Assembly (NCBI GenBank): GCA_030610025.1
Contig: JAUWSP010000046.1
Span: forward strand, 1-10,412
Length of the DNA: 10,412 nt
Direction of reading: 5' to 3'
Origin: Acidobacteriota bacterium
Lineage (GTDB): Bacteria > Acidobacteriota > Thermoanaerobaculia > Multivoradales > JAHEKO01
The notes under the pieces were generated by a model, which was given only the letters and a program-made list of their open reading frames with translations, did not search any database and had not been told where the DNA came from. The translations under genes were made by a program, and so were the position numbers. Of this stretch, positions 1 to 6,553 are shown piece after piece; the stretch's first letter is position 1; every line of letters begins with the position of its first letter.

Positions 1-116
1 CATGGGAGTCATCACCTCTGAGGACCGAAACCAGCCCGGAACTCGCACATCGGGTGGATCAGAAAAGGGGTGAGCTGCCCCCATGGCTGGACTAACATAG
101 GGAGTGGTACAAACAT

Positions 117-359
117 CAGGGGCGGGTCAGTCTTACGACCGGCCTGGAGCTGGCCCGACGGGCCAGAGAGTTCGGTCTCGGCCTGATGGTCGGCTGCATG
201 GATGACACCTCGCTCAGCATGGTCCCCACGTTCGTCGTCGGCTTGCTCTGCGACTTCCACGATCTCGACGGGCCGCTCTTGCTCACCAACGATCGTTCCT
301 TCGGCCTGACCTACACCCGCGGTGCCGTCGCGCCACCGTCGGAGCGTTTGTGGGGATGA
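117..359 (+). pseudogene. 3' remnant of a dipeptide epimerase / N-acetyl-D-glutamate racemase-type enolase-superfamily gene
   Basis: The frame ending at the TGA at 357-359 reads like the last ~75 residues of an enolase-superfamily dipeptide epimerase (DgcA / L-Ala-D/L-Glu epimerase type). It shows SLTTGLELARRAREFGLG, then GLMVGCMDDTSLSM (family pattern: MVGCM..TSL), then DLDGPLLL, and ends in ERLWG, a tail recalled from DgcA-type proteins. These enzymes racemise or epimerise the alpha carbon of N-acyl-glutamate or dipeptides in the cytoplasm. The catalytic KxK lysine and the metal-binding acidic residues lie upstream in full proteins and are absent here. The frame is closed by TAA at 93-95, and the other two forward frames upstream do not read as enolase sequence, so the gene looks 5'-truncated rather than cut by the window edge. 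Bases 1-116 hold nothing I can recognise. Family assignment is from remembered conserved motifs. Confidence 0.6.
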
Positions 360-386
360 GCCTGGAGTCAGTTTCGCGCGGCGCCT

Positions 387-391
387 AGGAG
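387..391 (+). promoter_or_regulatory. Ribosome binding site of the saccharopine-dehydrogenase-like gene
   Basis: AGGAG five bases before the ATG at 397. It selects this start over the in-frame ATG at 322, which lies inside the upstream gene remnant. Confidence 0.7.
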
Positions 392-396
392 AGATC

Positions 397-1683
397 ATGT
401 CGAACAAGAAGATCGTACAACTCGGATACGGGAAGATGGGCAAGACGGTCCTGGCCGATTTGCTCGAGACCGCACAGTTCGACGAGCTGGTGGTAGCCGA
501 CGCCAATCCAGGGCTCCTTTCCGAAATTGCCGCAATGGGGGACCCCAGAGTGCATCCGGTCACGCTGGACGTTGATGATCGAGAAGCGCTCGTGGCTCTC
601 TTGACCGGCGCCGACGTAGTGGTCGAGCTCTTGCCCATTCGCTACACGATGCAGGTCGCTCAGGCTGCCGTGGAAGCCGGAAGCCACATGGTGAGCTCGG
701 TCTTCATCACCGACTGGAGCATCCAGGACCCGGATGGATCGAAGCTACAGCAGGAGCAGATGGCCGAAGTGGACCAGATGGCCAGGGAACGAGATCTGAC
801 GATCTTGAAGGAATGTGGCATGGACCCCGGACTCGACGTCATCCTCGCAGGGGAGACGGTTCGCCAACTCGATGGCGTCGAAGTGCTCTACACGTATGGA
901 GCGGGATTCCCGGAACATCGACTCGCTGGAGCGAACCCGATCGGCTACAAATTCACCTGGTCCATCGTAGACACCATTCACTCGTACCACGTCCCCGGTC
1001 AGGTCATCAAGCGGGGTCAATTACTGGATATCGCCCATGACGGCATGTTCGATCCGGGCAATTATCACATCTTGGATCTGGAGGAGATCGGTGGACCTCT
1101 GGAGTGTTTCGTGAACGGCTCCGCGCGGGATCTCCTCGAGTACTTCCCGGAAATCGCCGGGAGTGCCACGACGCTGGGACGCTTCATCTGTCGCTGGCCC
1201 GGCCACGCCGCCTTCTGGCAAAAGATGGTGAAGTGTGGATTCAACCGATCCGAACCGGTGAATGTGAACGGCGTCGAGGTCGTTCCCGCGGAGTTCTGCG
1301 CGGCGCTGCTTGGCTCGCAAGAGCAGTTCCACTACCGAGAGGGCGAGCGGGACGTGGCTCTGATCCGGGCAGACGCCCGTGGGACCAAGAACGGCAAGCC
1401 AGCTCGGTCGATCAGCCAGATCATCGACTACCGAGACTCGGGAACGGGCTATACGGCGATGCAGCGCACCGTTGCGTTCCCGATGTCCATCGCGGCCCAG
1501 ATGATCGTGGATGGCCGTCTCGGCAAGAGGGGCATCATCGATCCTTCGGACGTTCCCTTCGCAGCCTTCGCTGCCGAGTTGAGCAAGCGGGGATTGAACA
1601 TCACGAAGAGAATCGAAGGTTGGGATGGCAATATCGAACCCGAAGATGGGCCATCCTTCCCCCTTTCGGCTCACATTGAATAA
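397..1683 (+). CDS. Saccharopine dehydrogenase-family oxidoreductase
   Basis: A 428-residue protein of the saccharopine dehydrogenase / lysine-ketoglutarate reductase family. These enzymes use NAD(P) to oxidise or form secondary amines joining two amino/keto acids (saccharopine, carboxynorspermidine) or act as lysine 6-dehydrogenases. The N-terminus is a Rossmann fold with GYGKMG at residues 10-15. Asp35 ends the second beta strand (VVADAN), which hints at NAD(H) rather than NADP(H). GMDPGLDVILAG (141-152), GAGFP (168-172) and NPIGYKFTWS (180-189) match the conserved core of the C-terminal catalytic domain, and the length is normal for the single-domain form. No signal peptide is seen, so it is probably cytoplasmic. 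It is followed after 25 bp by a ureohydrolase and is probably co-transcribed with it. Family membership is firm; the substrate cannot be read from sequence, and the partner suggests an amine or basic amino acid. Confidence 0.87.
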   Translation: MSNKKIVQLGYGKMGKTVLADLLETAQFDELVVADANPGLLSEIAAMGDPRVHPVTLDVDDREALVALLTGADVVVELLPIRYTMQVAQAAVEAGSHMVSSVFITDWSIQDPDGSKLQQEQMAEVDQMARERDLTILKECGMDPGLDVILAGETVRQLDGVEVLYTYGAGFPEHRLAGANPIGYKFTWSIVDTIHSYHVPGQVIKRGQLLDIAHDGMFDPGNYHILDLEEIGGPLECFVNGSARDLLEYFPEIAGSATTLGRFICRWPGHAAFWQKMVKCGFNRSEPVNVNGVEVVPAEFCAALLGSQEQFHYREGERDVALIRADARGTKNGKPARSISQIIDYRDSGTGYTAMQRTVAFPMSIAAQMIVDGRLGKRGIIDPSDVPFAAFAAELSKRGLNITKRIEGWDGNIEPEDGPSFPLSAHIE

Positions 1684-1694
1684 GTCTCTTGTCG

Positions 1695-1700
1695 AGGAGG
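1695..1700 (+). promoter_or_regulatory. Ribosome binding site of the ureohydrolase gene
   Basis: AGGAGG eight bases before the ATG at 1709. It fixes that start; the in-frame ATG at 1625 lies inside the upstream gene and lacks such a site. Confidence 0.8.
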
Positions 1701-1708
1701 TGACATTC

Positions 1709-2668
1709 ATGCTGCATGGTGACGTGCCCACTCTGTTCGAAGCGCCGACTGCCCATGGCTCCCAGGCGGACATAGTGTTGCTGGGTGTTCCCTACGAGGG
1801 AATACTCGTCGCAGATCGGCATTCGCAGTCCCCACCGGAACCGCGGCCACCCGAGTCGTTCTATGCCCGCTTCGGGGCCGACGAAGCCCCGGATGCGATT
1901 CGGCAAGCCAGCCTCATCTATTCACTCGAGCACGCCGGTGGGGTCGCGGCAGAGCTCGACTTCCACACTATCTCCGAGAACCTTGAGATCGTGGACGCGG
2001 GGAACCACACGCTCGAGAGTGCGGAAGAGGTTGCGGAAGAGGCGGCAGGGTCCGGCGGGATCACCATCGCACTGGGGGGCGATCACCTCGTACCCTTGCC
2101 TCTCATGAGAGGCAAGCAGAAGGGAAAGCCCGAGCACATCGCCGTAGTGGTGTTCGACTCCCATCTGGATCTCCACCCAGCTCCGCCATTGTGGGCAGGC
2201 TCCCAGTGGCGGACTCTGATCGAGGAGGAGTGCGTCCGACCCGAGGACATGATCATCATTGGACCTCGCGGAGTTCGGCAATCCACTCACGAGATCGAAT
2301 ACGCGAGGCAACATGGTGTCACGGTCATCCCGTTGCAGGAGATAGACGATCGTGGTCTTTCGGCAGTCTGCGAGCAGTTTGTCGCTCGTCTGGAGTCGGT
2401 GGACTCGGTCTATATTTCCCTCGATATCGACGTCGTGGACCCGGGATTCTGTCCCGCCCAGAAGTACCCCGACGCAGCCGGGCTCGAGCCGCGGGAGATC
2501 CTGACGATGATGCGTAGAGCGACCGCCGTCAGGCCACTCGCGGGATTCGATCTCTGCTGCTTCTCACCGCGCTACGACGAGGGGCAGAGAGGCGCTCTCA
2601 CCGCGGCGCGGTTTGCGCTCGAAGCGGTGTACGCGATCCTGCGTCGTCGGGTCCTGGATCTGGTCTGA
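1709..2668 (+). CDS. Ureohydrolase (arginase/agmatinase fold) with altered substrate-site residues
   Basis: A 319-residue protein of the ureohydrolase family, whose members (arginase, agmatinase, formimidoylglutamase, guanidino-acid hydrolases) use a two-Mn centre to hydrolyse guanidino or formimino groups. The N-terminal RFGADEAPDAIRQAS (54-68) matches the family motif. All six metal ligands are visible: His126 in GGDH, Asp150/His152/Asp154 in DSHLD, and Asp239/Asp241 in SLDIDVVDP. Two usually conserved residues differ. The His of the SHG motif aligns with Ala163 (WAGSQW), and the Glu of the (G/A)FDxxEVxP motif, which holds the guanidinium group in arginase, aligns with Cys284 (GFDLCCFSP). 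The usual GTPxxGGL loop is also changed (KYPDAAGL, 252-259). A metal-dependent hydrolase is therefore likely, but arginase or agmatinase activity is doubtful. It is the second gene of a pair with the saccharopine dehydrogenase-like gene and ends where a phosphatase remnant begins. Confidence 0.88.
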   Translation: MLHGDVPTLFEAPTAHGSQADIVLLGVPYEGILVADRHSQSPPEPRPPESFYARFGADEAPDAIRQASLIYSLEHAGGVAAELDFHTISENLEIVDAGNHTLESAEEVAEEAAGSGGITIALGGDHLVPLPLMRGKQKGKPEHIAVVVFDSHLDLHPAPPLWAGSQWRTLIEEECVRPEDMIIIGPRGVRQSTHEIEYARQHGVTVIPLQEIDDRGLSAVCEQFVARLESVDSVYISLDIDVVDPGFCPAQKYPDAAGLEPREILTMMRRATAVRPLAGFDLCCFSPRYDEGQRGALTAARFALEAVYAILRRRVLDLV

Positions 2669-2840
2669 GCTCTCCGAAGCCCCCTTCCGGCTCGCCTTGT
2701 CGCGACTGGCCCCAGCCAGGGAAGTCGTGAATATTGTCGCCGAGATACATCACGATCTCGGGGGCTTGACCGGCCGCAATCAGTGAGGACGGGAATTCTT
2801 CGTCGTTCCAGCGTCCACAATCTGCTCGCGGGGTCATGAA
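2667..2840 (-). pseudogene. Remnant of a HAD-superfamily acid phosphatase (lipoprotein e(P4)/class B-like)
   Basis: In the 180 bp between the convergent genes, one minus-strand frame reads APEIVMYLGDNIHDFPGWGQ and then EPEGGFGEL. This resembles the C-terminal part of e(P4)-type 5'-nucleotidase/acid phosphatases, where a VGDN..DF motif supplies the late metal-binding Asp of the HAD fold and is followed by a region ending FG....LPNP.YGSW. Here the similarity stops at FGEL, exactly over the stop codon of the ureohydrolase. The LPNP tail and all N-terminal parts (the DxD nucleophile and the signal peptide) are missing. Only about 55 residues survive and the stretch directly abuts the next gene, so I read it as a decayed, doubly truncated gene rather than a working small protein. 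An ATG at 2837-2835 exists in frame but has no convincing ribosome binding site. Confidence 0.5.
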
Positions 2841-2849
2841 TAATGCGAG

Positions 2850-3998
2850 CTAGGGCTCGGCCGCCGTTTCCGGCACCTCACACGACGTCGTGCCCGGGTA
2901 CTCGACGAATCGGGCCACGATGCTCTCCAATCGCACACCGGTGCCCTCGAGGAAGGCCTGGAGTTCGGGATGCTCCGAGAAAAGTAGAAGATTCTCGCTG
3001 ACGAGCCTGCTGTTGTTGACGACCGTATAGGGCTCGAACCTCCCGCTGACGTCTCCTTCGAGGTCGAGATCGAGATCGAGCACCATCGCCGGGGAGTCAC
3101 ATCCCAGGTCGAAGGCGTCGAGACTGACCGAGCGGATCGTCGGAGCACGCGAAGACCGAAACTCGATGCGGCGATGGGTGATGTCGTACACCTGAGCCGA
3201 CTGGGTGGTACCGGGGCTCATCGCGTCTAGGGTCTTCCAGGCGTACTTCATCGGGGGTATCTCAGCGGCAGTCGAGTACCGCTCGAGCAGACTCGCACCC
3301 TTCGCGAACCGCCCGTCGATCTCCTGCCTGTCGGCATCGATAGGAGTCGTTCCCCCGAACCCTTCGAACTCCTCGAGCAGCTTCAACTCCTGCGTGTAGG
3401 GGCTGTTGGCTAACACCGGATGGCGAAGCGCCTCCCCCGTGTGGACGACTACCTCGCCGTCGAGGAACTCGACAGCCGCGCTGCTTCCCGAGCTGTCCAC
3501 GGCGTAGAAGTGCCAGTTCCAACCGTCGAGCACCGCGATATGGGCACTCTGGACTACCTCTTCCACCGTGGCACAGGTGTCGAGGATGTACTGGATCCAC
3601 TGGACCATGAAGATGGCGGCCCTGGAATCGTCGGCAGGGTACTTCGACTCGATCAGGGTCATCTCCTGAAAGACCAGGCCGGCCTCGTTCATGCCTCCGT
3701 CGGGGAACTCCAGCCCAGAGTAGTTGAAGGTTATCGAGCCGTACTTCGAGACCCAGGTCAGAGGCGAATGCGGGGACCGCTCGCCGCCGTAGAGCCAATC
3801 GAAACTCTTTCCGGTCTTCTTCACCCCCCGCTTGTTGACTACCACCAGGCCGGGCAAGGGGCCGGGAGCGTCCAGATTCCTCCCGGCGATCAGCACCCCG
3901 TCATCCCGGAGCGTGAAGGACGAGCAAGCTTCAGCCCCTGGACGCAGAATCATGCTCAATACAACGGCAACCACAATTGCTGGGCTGAGCTTTCGCAT
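2850..3998 (-). CDS. Exported Ntn hydrolase, choloylglycine hydrolase / penicillin V acylase family
   Basis: A 382-residue linear amide C-N hydrolase. The family cleaves bile-salt amides, penicillin V or N-acyl amino acids/homoserine lactones using an N-terminal Cys nucleophile freed by processing. A charged start (MRK) and hydrophobic stretch (residues 6-18) form a signal peptide ending AEA, directly before Cys25-SSF, so signal cleavage would itself expose the nucleophile. Other family residues are visible: Arg40 and Asp43 in GRNLD, GGMNEAGLVFQEMT (101-114), Asn198 in LANSPYT, and an Arg in GRFAKGASLLERY near residue 230. It probably acts outside the inner membrane. The gene starts 19 bp after the aldehyde dehydrogenase stop, with AGGAGG 12 bases before its ATG, and is the last gene of the minus-strand operon. 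Its substrate is unknown; in this context an N-acylated or amide-linked (hydroxy)proline compound is a reasonable guess. Confidence 0.85.
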   Translation of the reverse strand: MRKLSPAIVVAVVLSMILRPGAEACSSFTLRDDGVLIAGRNLDAPGPLPGLVVVNKRGVKKTGKSFDWLYGGERSPHSPLTWVSKYGSITFNYSGLEFPDGGMNEAGLVFQEMTLIESKYPADDSRAAIFMVQWIQYILDTCATVEEVVQSAHIAVLDGWNWHFYAVDSSGSSAAVEFLDGEVVVHTGEALRHPVLANSPYTQELKLLEEFEGFGGTTPIDADRQEIDGRFAKGASLLERYSTAAEIPPMKYAWKTLDAMSPGTTQSAQVYDITHRRIEFRSSRAPTIRSVSLDAFDLGCDSPAMVLDLDLDLEGDVSGRFEPYTVVNNSRLVSENLLLFSEHPELQAFLEGTGVRLESIVARFVEYPGTTSCEVPETAAEP

Positions 3999-4010
3999 AA
4001 TCGCCTGGCG

Positions 4011-4016
4011 CCTCCT
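4011..4016 (-). promoter_or_regulatory. Ribosome binding site of the Ntn hydrolase gene
   Basis: AGGAGG on the minus strand, one base after the TGA of the aldehyde dehydrogenase and 12 bases before the ATG at 3998. The spacing is long, but the tight placement after the upstream stop suggests coupled translation. Confidence 0.55.
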
Positions 4017-4017
4017 G

Positions 4018-5544
4018 TCAGTCCAGCTCGGCGTCGACCTCGTAGTCGCTCAGGTCGATCCAGATCGTCTTCATCTCGAGATACTGGTCGAAGGCCTCGA
4101 GCCCGTTGTCGCGCCCGCCGAAGCCGGACAGCTTCCACCCGCCAAACGGCGTCGTGATGTCGCCCTCGCCGTAGCAGTTCACCGATACGGTGCCGGCCTT
4201 GAGCTCGCGGGCCCCACGTAGGGCATTTCGCAGTCCCCCGCTAAACAGCGACGCCTGCAGGCCATAGCAAGTGTCGTTTCCGAGCAGCAACGCCTCGTCG
4301 TCGCTTCCGGCGGTCGTGATTGCCAACACCGGTCCGAAGATCTCCTCCTTGTAGATGGTCATCTCCGGCGTCACGCGGTCGAAGATCGTCGGTGGAATGA
4401 ACAGGCCGCTGCCTTCGTTCAGGGCCTCGCCCCCCAGTAAGAGCGTCGCGCCCTCTTTCTTCCCGATGTCGATGTAGCCCATCACTTTCTCGAAGTGCTC
4501 TTTCGATACCATCGAGCCAAATCGATTCGACGGTTCCAGCGGATCGCCGGTCCGCCACTCTCGGACCTTGATGAGGATCCTCTCCACGAGATCCTCCTTC
4601 AGATCCTTGTGCACGATGAGGCGGCTGTTGGACGTGCAGTTCTGCCCCATGTTCCAGAAGCAGGCATTGACCACGTGCTCGGCTACGGCATCCAAATGCA
4701 CGGCGTCAGACAAGACAACCGCTGGATTCTTGCCCCCGAGCTCGAGCGTGACCTTCTTCAGGTTGCTGTTCGAGGAGTACTTCAAGAACTCCCGCCCGAT
4801 CTCGGTCGAGCCGGTAAAGGAGACGGCGTCGATCCCGTCGTGCAGACCGATCGCCTTGCCGACCCGCGAGCCGGGCCCGGTGACGACGTTCAGCACGCCA
4901 TCCGGTATTCCCGCTTCGCTCGCCAGCTCCGCCATCCGGACTGCCGTCATGCTGGTTTCCTTCGCGGCCTTGACGATCACGCTGTTTCCCGCCGCCAGCG
5001 CCGGGCCGGCCTTCCACGCCAGCATGAGCATCGGAAAATTCCAGGGCAGGACGCAACCCACCACGCCCACCGGTTCGCGCACGACCAACGCCAGGGCGTC
5101 GTCTCCGGACGGTGTCATCTTGTCGAATAGCTTGTCGGCCGCCTCCGCGTACCACGCCAGACAGTGAATCGTCTCCTCGAGATCGATCTCCGCGATGTCG
5201 CGTACCGGCTTGCCGCTCTCCAGGCTCTCCAGCACGGTCAGCTCGTAGCGCTCTCGCTTAAGGCGTTTCACCCACTGGATCATGATGTCCTTCCGCTCGG
5301 AAGGATGCATCCGTGACCAGACTCCTGCGTCGAACGCCTGCCGCGCCTTCTTCACCGCGTAGTCCACCTCCTCTTCCCCACAGGAAGCGATCTTGGCCAG
5401 AACCTCACCGGTTGCCGGGTTGATCGAGTCGTAGGTCTCCCCGGACTTCGCGCTCGTGAACTTTCCGTTGATCCATGAGCTCGCTGGGAACGTCATCTCC
5501 CTCATCACCCCAACATACTCTTCCCGCGTCAAGACATCCGTCAT
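4018..5544 (-). CDS. NAD(P)-dependent aldehyde dehydrogenase (PuuC/betaine-aldehyde-like; candidate 2-oxoglutarate semialdehyde dehydrogenase)
   Basis: A 508-residue aldehyde dehydrogenase that oxidises an aldehyde to a carboxylic acid in the cytoplasm. The full catalytic set is present: Asn169 in PWNFP, Lys192, FTGSTEIGR (243-251) in the cofactor domain, general base Glu268 in LELGGKNP, and nucleophile Cys303 in GQNCTSNSR. EEIFGPV and the C-terminal TPFGGWKLSGFGGRDNG are also intact. The C-terminal region, ending EMKTIWIDLS, resembles E. coli PuuC, the gamma-glutamyl-gamma-aminobutyraldehyde dehydrogenase. Its place behind a DapA-family gene, with racemase- and mu-crystallin-family genes upstream, suggests oxidation of 2-oxoglutarate semialdehyde, the last step of 4-hydroxyproline breakdown. 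An aminoaldehyde substrate is the main alternative. The start is set by AGGAG seven bases upstream; a later in-frame ATG (M14 or M17) is less well supported. Confidence 0.93.
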   Translation of the reverse strand: MTDVLTREEYVGVMREMTFPASSWINGKFTSAKSGETYDSINPATGEVLAKIASCGEEEVDYAVKKARQAFDAGVWSRMHPSERKDIMIQWVKRLKRERYELTVLESLESGKPVRDIAEIDLEETIHCLAWYAEAADKLFDKMTPSGDDALALVVREPVGVVGCVLPWNFPMLMLAWKAGPALAAGNSVIVKAAKETSMTAVRMAELASEAGIPDGVLNVVTGPGSRVGKAIGLHDGIDAVSFTGSTEIGREFLKYSSNSNLKKVTLELGGKNPAVVLSDAVHLDAVAEHVVNACFWNMGQNCTSNSRLIVHKDLKEDLVERILIKVREWRTGDPLEPSNRFGSMVSKEHFEKVMGYIDIGKKEGATLLLGGEALNEGSGLFIPPTIFDRVTPEMTIYKEEIFGPVLAITTAGSDDEALLLGNDTCYGLQASLFSGGLRNALRGARELKAGTVSVNCYGEGDITTPFGGWKLSGFGGRDNGLEAFDQYLEMKTIWIDLSDYEVDAELD

Positions 5545-5551
5545 GCCAAAG

Positions 5552-5556
5552 CTCCT
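5552..5556 (-). promoter_or_regulatory. Ribosome binding site of the aldehyde dehydrogenase gene
   Basis: AGGAG on the minus strand, seven bases before the ATG at 5544. It supports this start over downstream in-frame ATGs. Confidence 0.75.
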
Positions 5557-5604
5557 ATCGGTGTGCTCTCGTCAAGATGAGAGGCCTTCATCGCTACCGG
5601 TGGA

Positions 5605-6534
5605 TCATCTCGCTGGCGCTGCAGAGTCCGGCGTCTCCGCCAGGATCCCCTGGATGGTCTTACGCGCCGTCGACACCGCATCTCGCATCTGGCGTTTCAG
5701 TTCCTTCTTTATCGGTCGAAGAGGGAGGCGCACCGTTCCCGCCGGCAGGCCATCCATCTCGCACCCATACTTCACGCATTGGGCGAACTTGCCGCCCCGC
5801 TCCAGCACCGTCATCACGGGTAGCAGAGCCTTCATGATCCGGCGGCCCTTTGCGAAGTCTCCTTCCAGAACGCAAGTCTCATAGAGGGCTATGCACTCCG
5901 CACCGAGAAAGTTGCCCGCCGCACACACCCAGGAGCGCGCTCCCCAGACAAAGAACTCCAGGGCCTGATCGTCCGCGCCGCAGCTCAGCTGCAGATGCGG
6001 GAACTCCCGCGCAATCATGTGAATCCGGTTGATGTCGCCGCTGCTCTCCTTGATCGCGGTGAAGTTGCTGTTCCGACTCACCCGTTCCAGAAACTCGCGC
6101 CCAAACTCCGTCCCGGAGCGCCCCGGGTAGTTGTACAACATCACCGGCAGGCCGCAAGCCTTGTCGACCGCCAGCGCGTGTTGCGCCAACTCCTTGTCGT
6201 TCGGTATCGAGTACGGCGGCACCGCCAGCAGGATCGCCGATGCACCGGCCTCCCGCGCTGCCACCGCATAGGCACTCACATCCTCGGTTCGGATGTCGTT
6301 CACGCCCGCAATCCACGGCACCCGGCCGGCAATCACCTCGTTGCCGTACTGGAACTGCCGCACACGCTCTTTGGTCGTCAGCGCGTAGTTCTCGCCCGTC
6401 GTTCCGCCCAGCACCAACCCGTGCATCCCCTGATCCAGCAGGTGCTCGATCACGTCGACCCAACCCTTTTCATCGATCTCCCGATCCGGCCCCATCGGCG
6501 TGATCACCGGCGTGTAGATTCCTTCGAATCTCAT
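5605..6534 (-). CDS. DapA-family aldolase/deaminase (candidate delta1-pyrroline-4-hydroxy-2-carboxylate deaminase)
   Basis: A 309-residue class I (Schiff-base) lyase of the dihydrodipicolinate synthase / N-acetylneuraminate lyase family. The TIM-barrel signatures are all present: TPVITPM near the start, GGTTGEN (43-49, two Thr of the proton relay), Tyr134 in YNYPGRSG, and the Schiff-base Lys162 in TAIKESSGD. The family includes the hydroxyproline-pathway deaminase that turns delta1-pyrroline-4-hydroxy-2-carboxylate into 2-oxoglutarate semialdehyde and ammonia. The next gene is an aldehyde dehydrogenase, which fits that role, whereas no other lysine-biosynthesis gene is near. A sugar-acid dehydratase (ketodeoxy-arabonate or -glucarate type) is the alternative. 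I chose the ATG at 6534 because GGGAG lies eight bases before it. The in-frame ATG at 6549, only four bases after the peptidase stop, has no such site. Confidence 0.88.
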   Translation of the reverse strand: MRFEGIYTPVITPMGPDREIDEKGWVDVIEHLLDQGMHGLVLGGTTGENYALTTKERVRQFQYGNEVIAGRVPWIAGVNDIRTEDVSAYAVAAREAGASAILLAVPPYSIPNDKELAQHALAVDKACGLPVMLYNYPGRSGTEFGREFLERVSRNSNFTAIKESSGDINRIHMIAREFPHLQLSCGADDQALEFFVWGARSWVCAAGNFLGAECIALYETCVLEGDFAKGRRIMKALLPVMTVLERGGKFAQCVKYGCEMDGLPAGTVRLPLRPIKKELKRQMRDAVSTARKTIQGILAETPDSAAPAR

Positions 6535-6542
6535 CCTCTTCG

Positions 6543-6547
6543 CTCCC
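6543..6547 (-). promoter_or_regulatory. Ribosome binding site deciding the start of the DapA-family gene
   Basis: GGGAG on the minus strand, eight bases before the ATG at 6534. It overlaps the earlier ATG (6549-6547), which would add five residues (MGAKR). Confidence 0.5.
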
Positions 6548-6553
6548 ATCGAC

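Noticed and set aside
12..638. Long open frame on the minus strand across the left end
   Set aside because: It is antisense to the epimerase remnant and the start of the dehydrogenase, shows no recognisable family motif, and is low in complexity (Ser/Thr/Arg-rich).
1021..1773. 250-codon open frame on the minus strand
   Set aside because: Antisense shadow of the dehydrogenase gene; high GC lengthens such frames, and no family motif or ribosome binding site is seen.
2706..2719. Short hairpin CTGGC / GCCAG with a 4-base loop
   Set aside because: Stem of five pairs only and no T tract; expected by chance at this GC content.
2740..2761. Inverted repeat, 7-bp stem CCGAGAT / ATCTCGG with an 8-base loop, as a terminator between the convergent genes
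   Set aside because: No U-rich tract follows on either strand, and it lies inside the preserved phosphatase motif, so the symmetry is probably chance coding sequence.
3058..3080. Short tandem repeat of GAGATC/TCGAGA-type units
   Set aside because: It encodes a Leu-Asp run (LDLDLDLE) in frame within the Ntn hydrolase and needs no other explanation.
3420..4157. 245-codon open frame on the plus strand
   Set aside because: Opposite strand of the Ntn hydrolase and aldehyde dehydrogenase genes, with an arginine-rich tail and no motif; both real genes have full catalytic residues.
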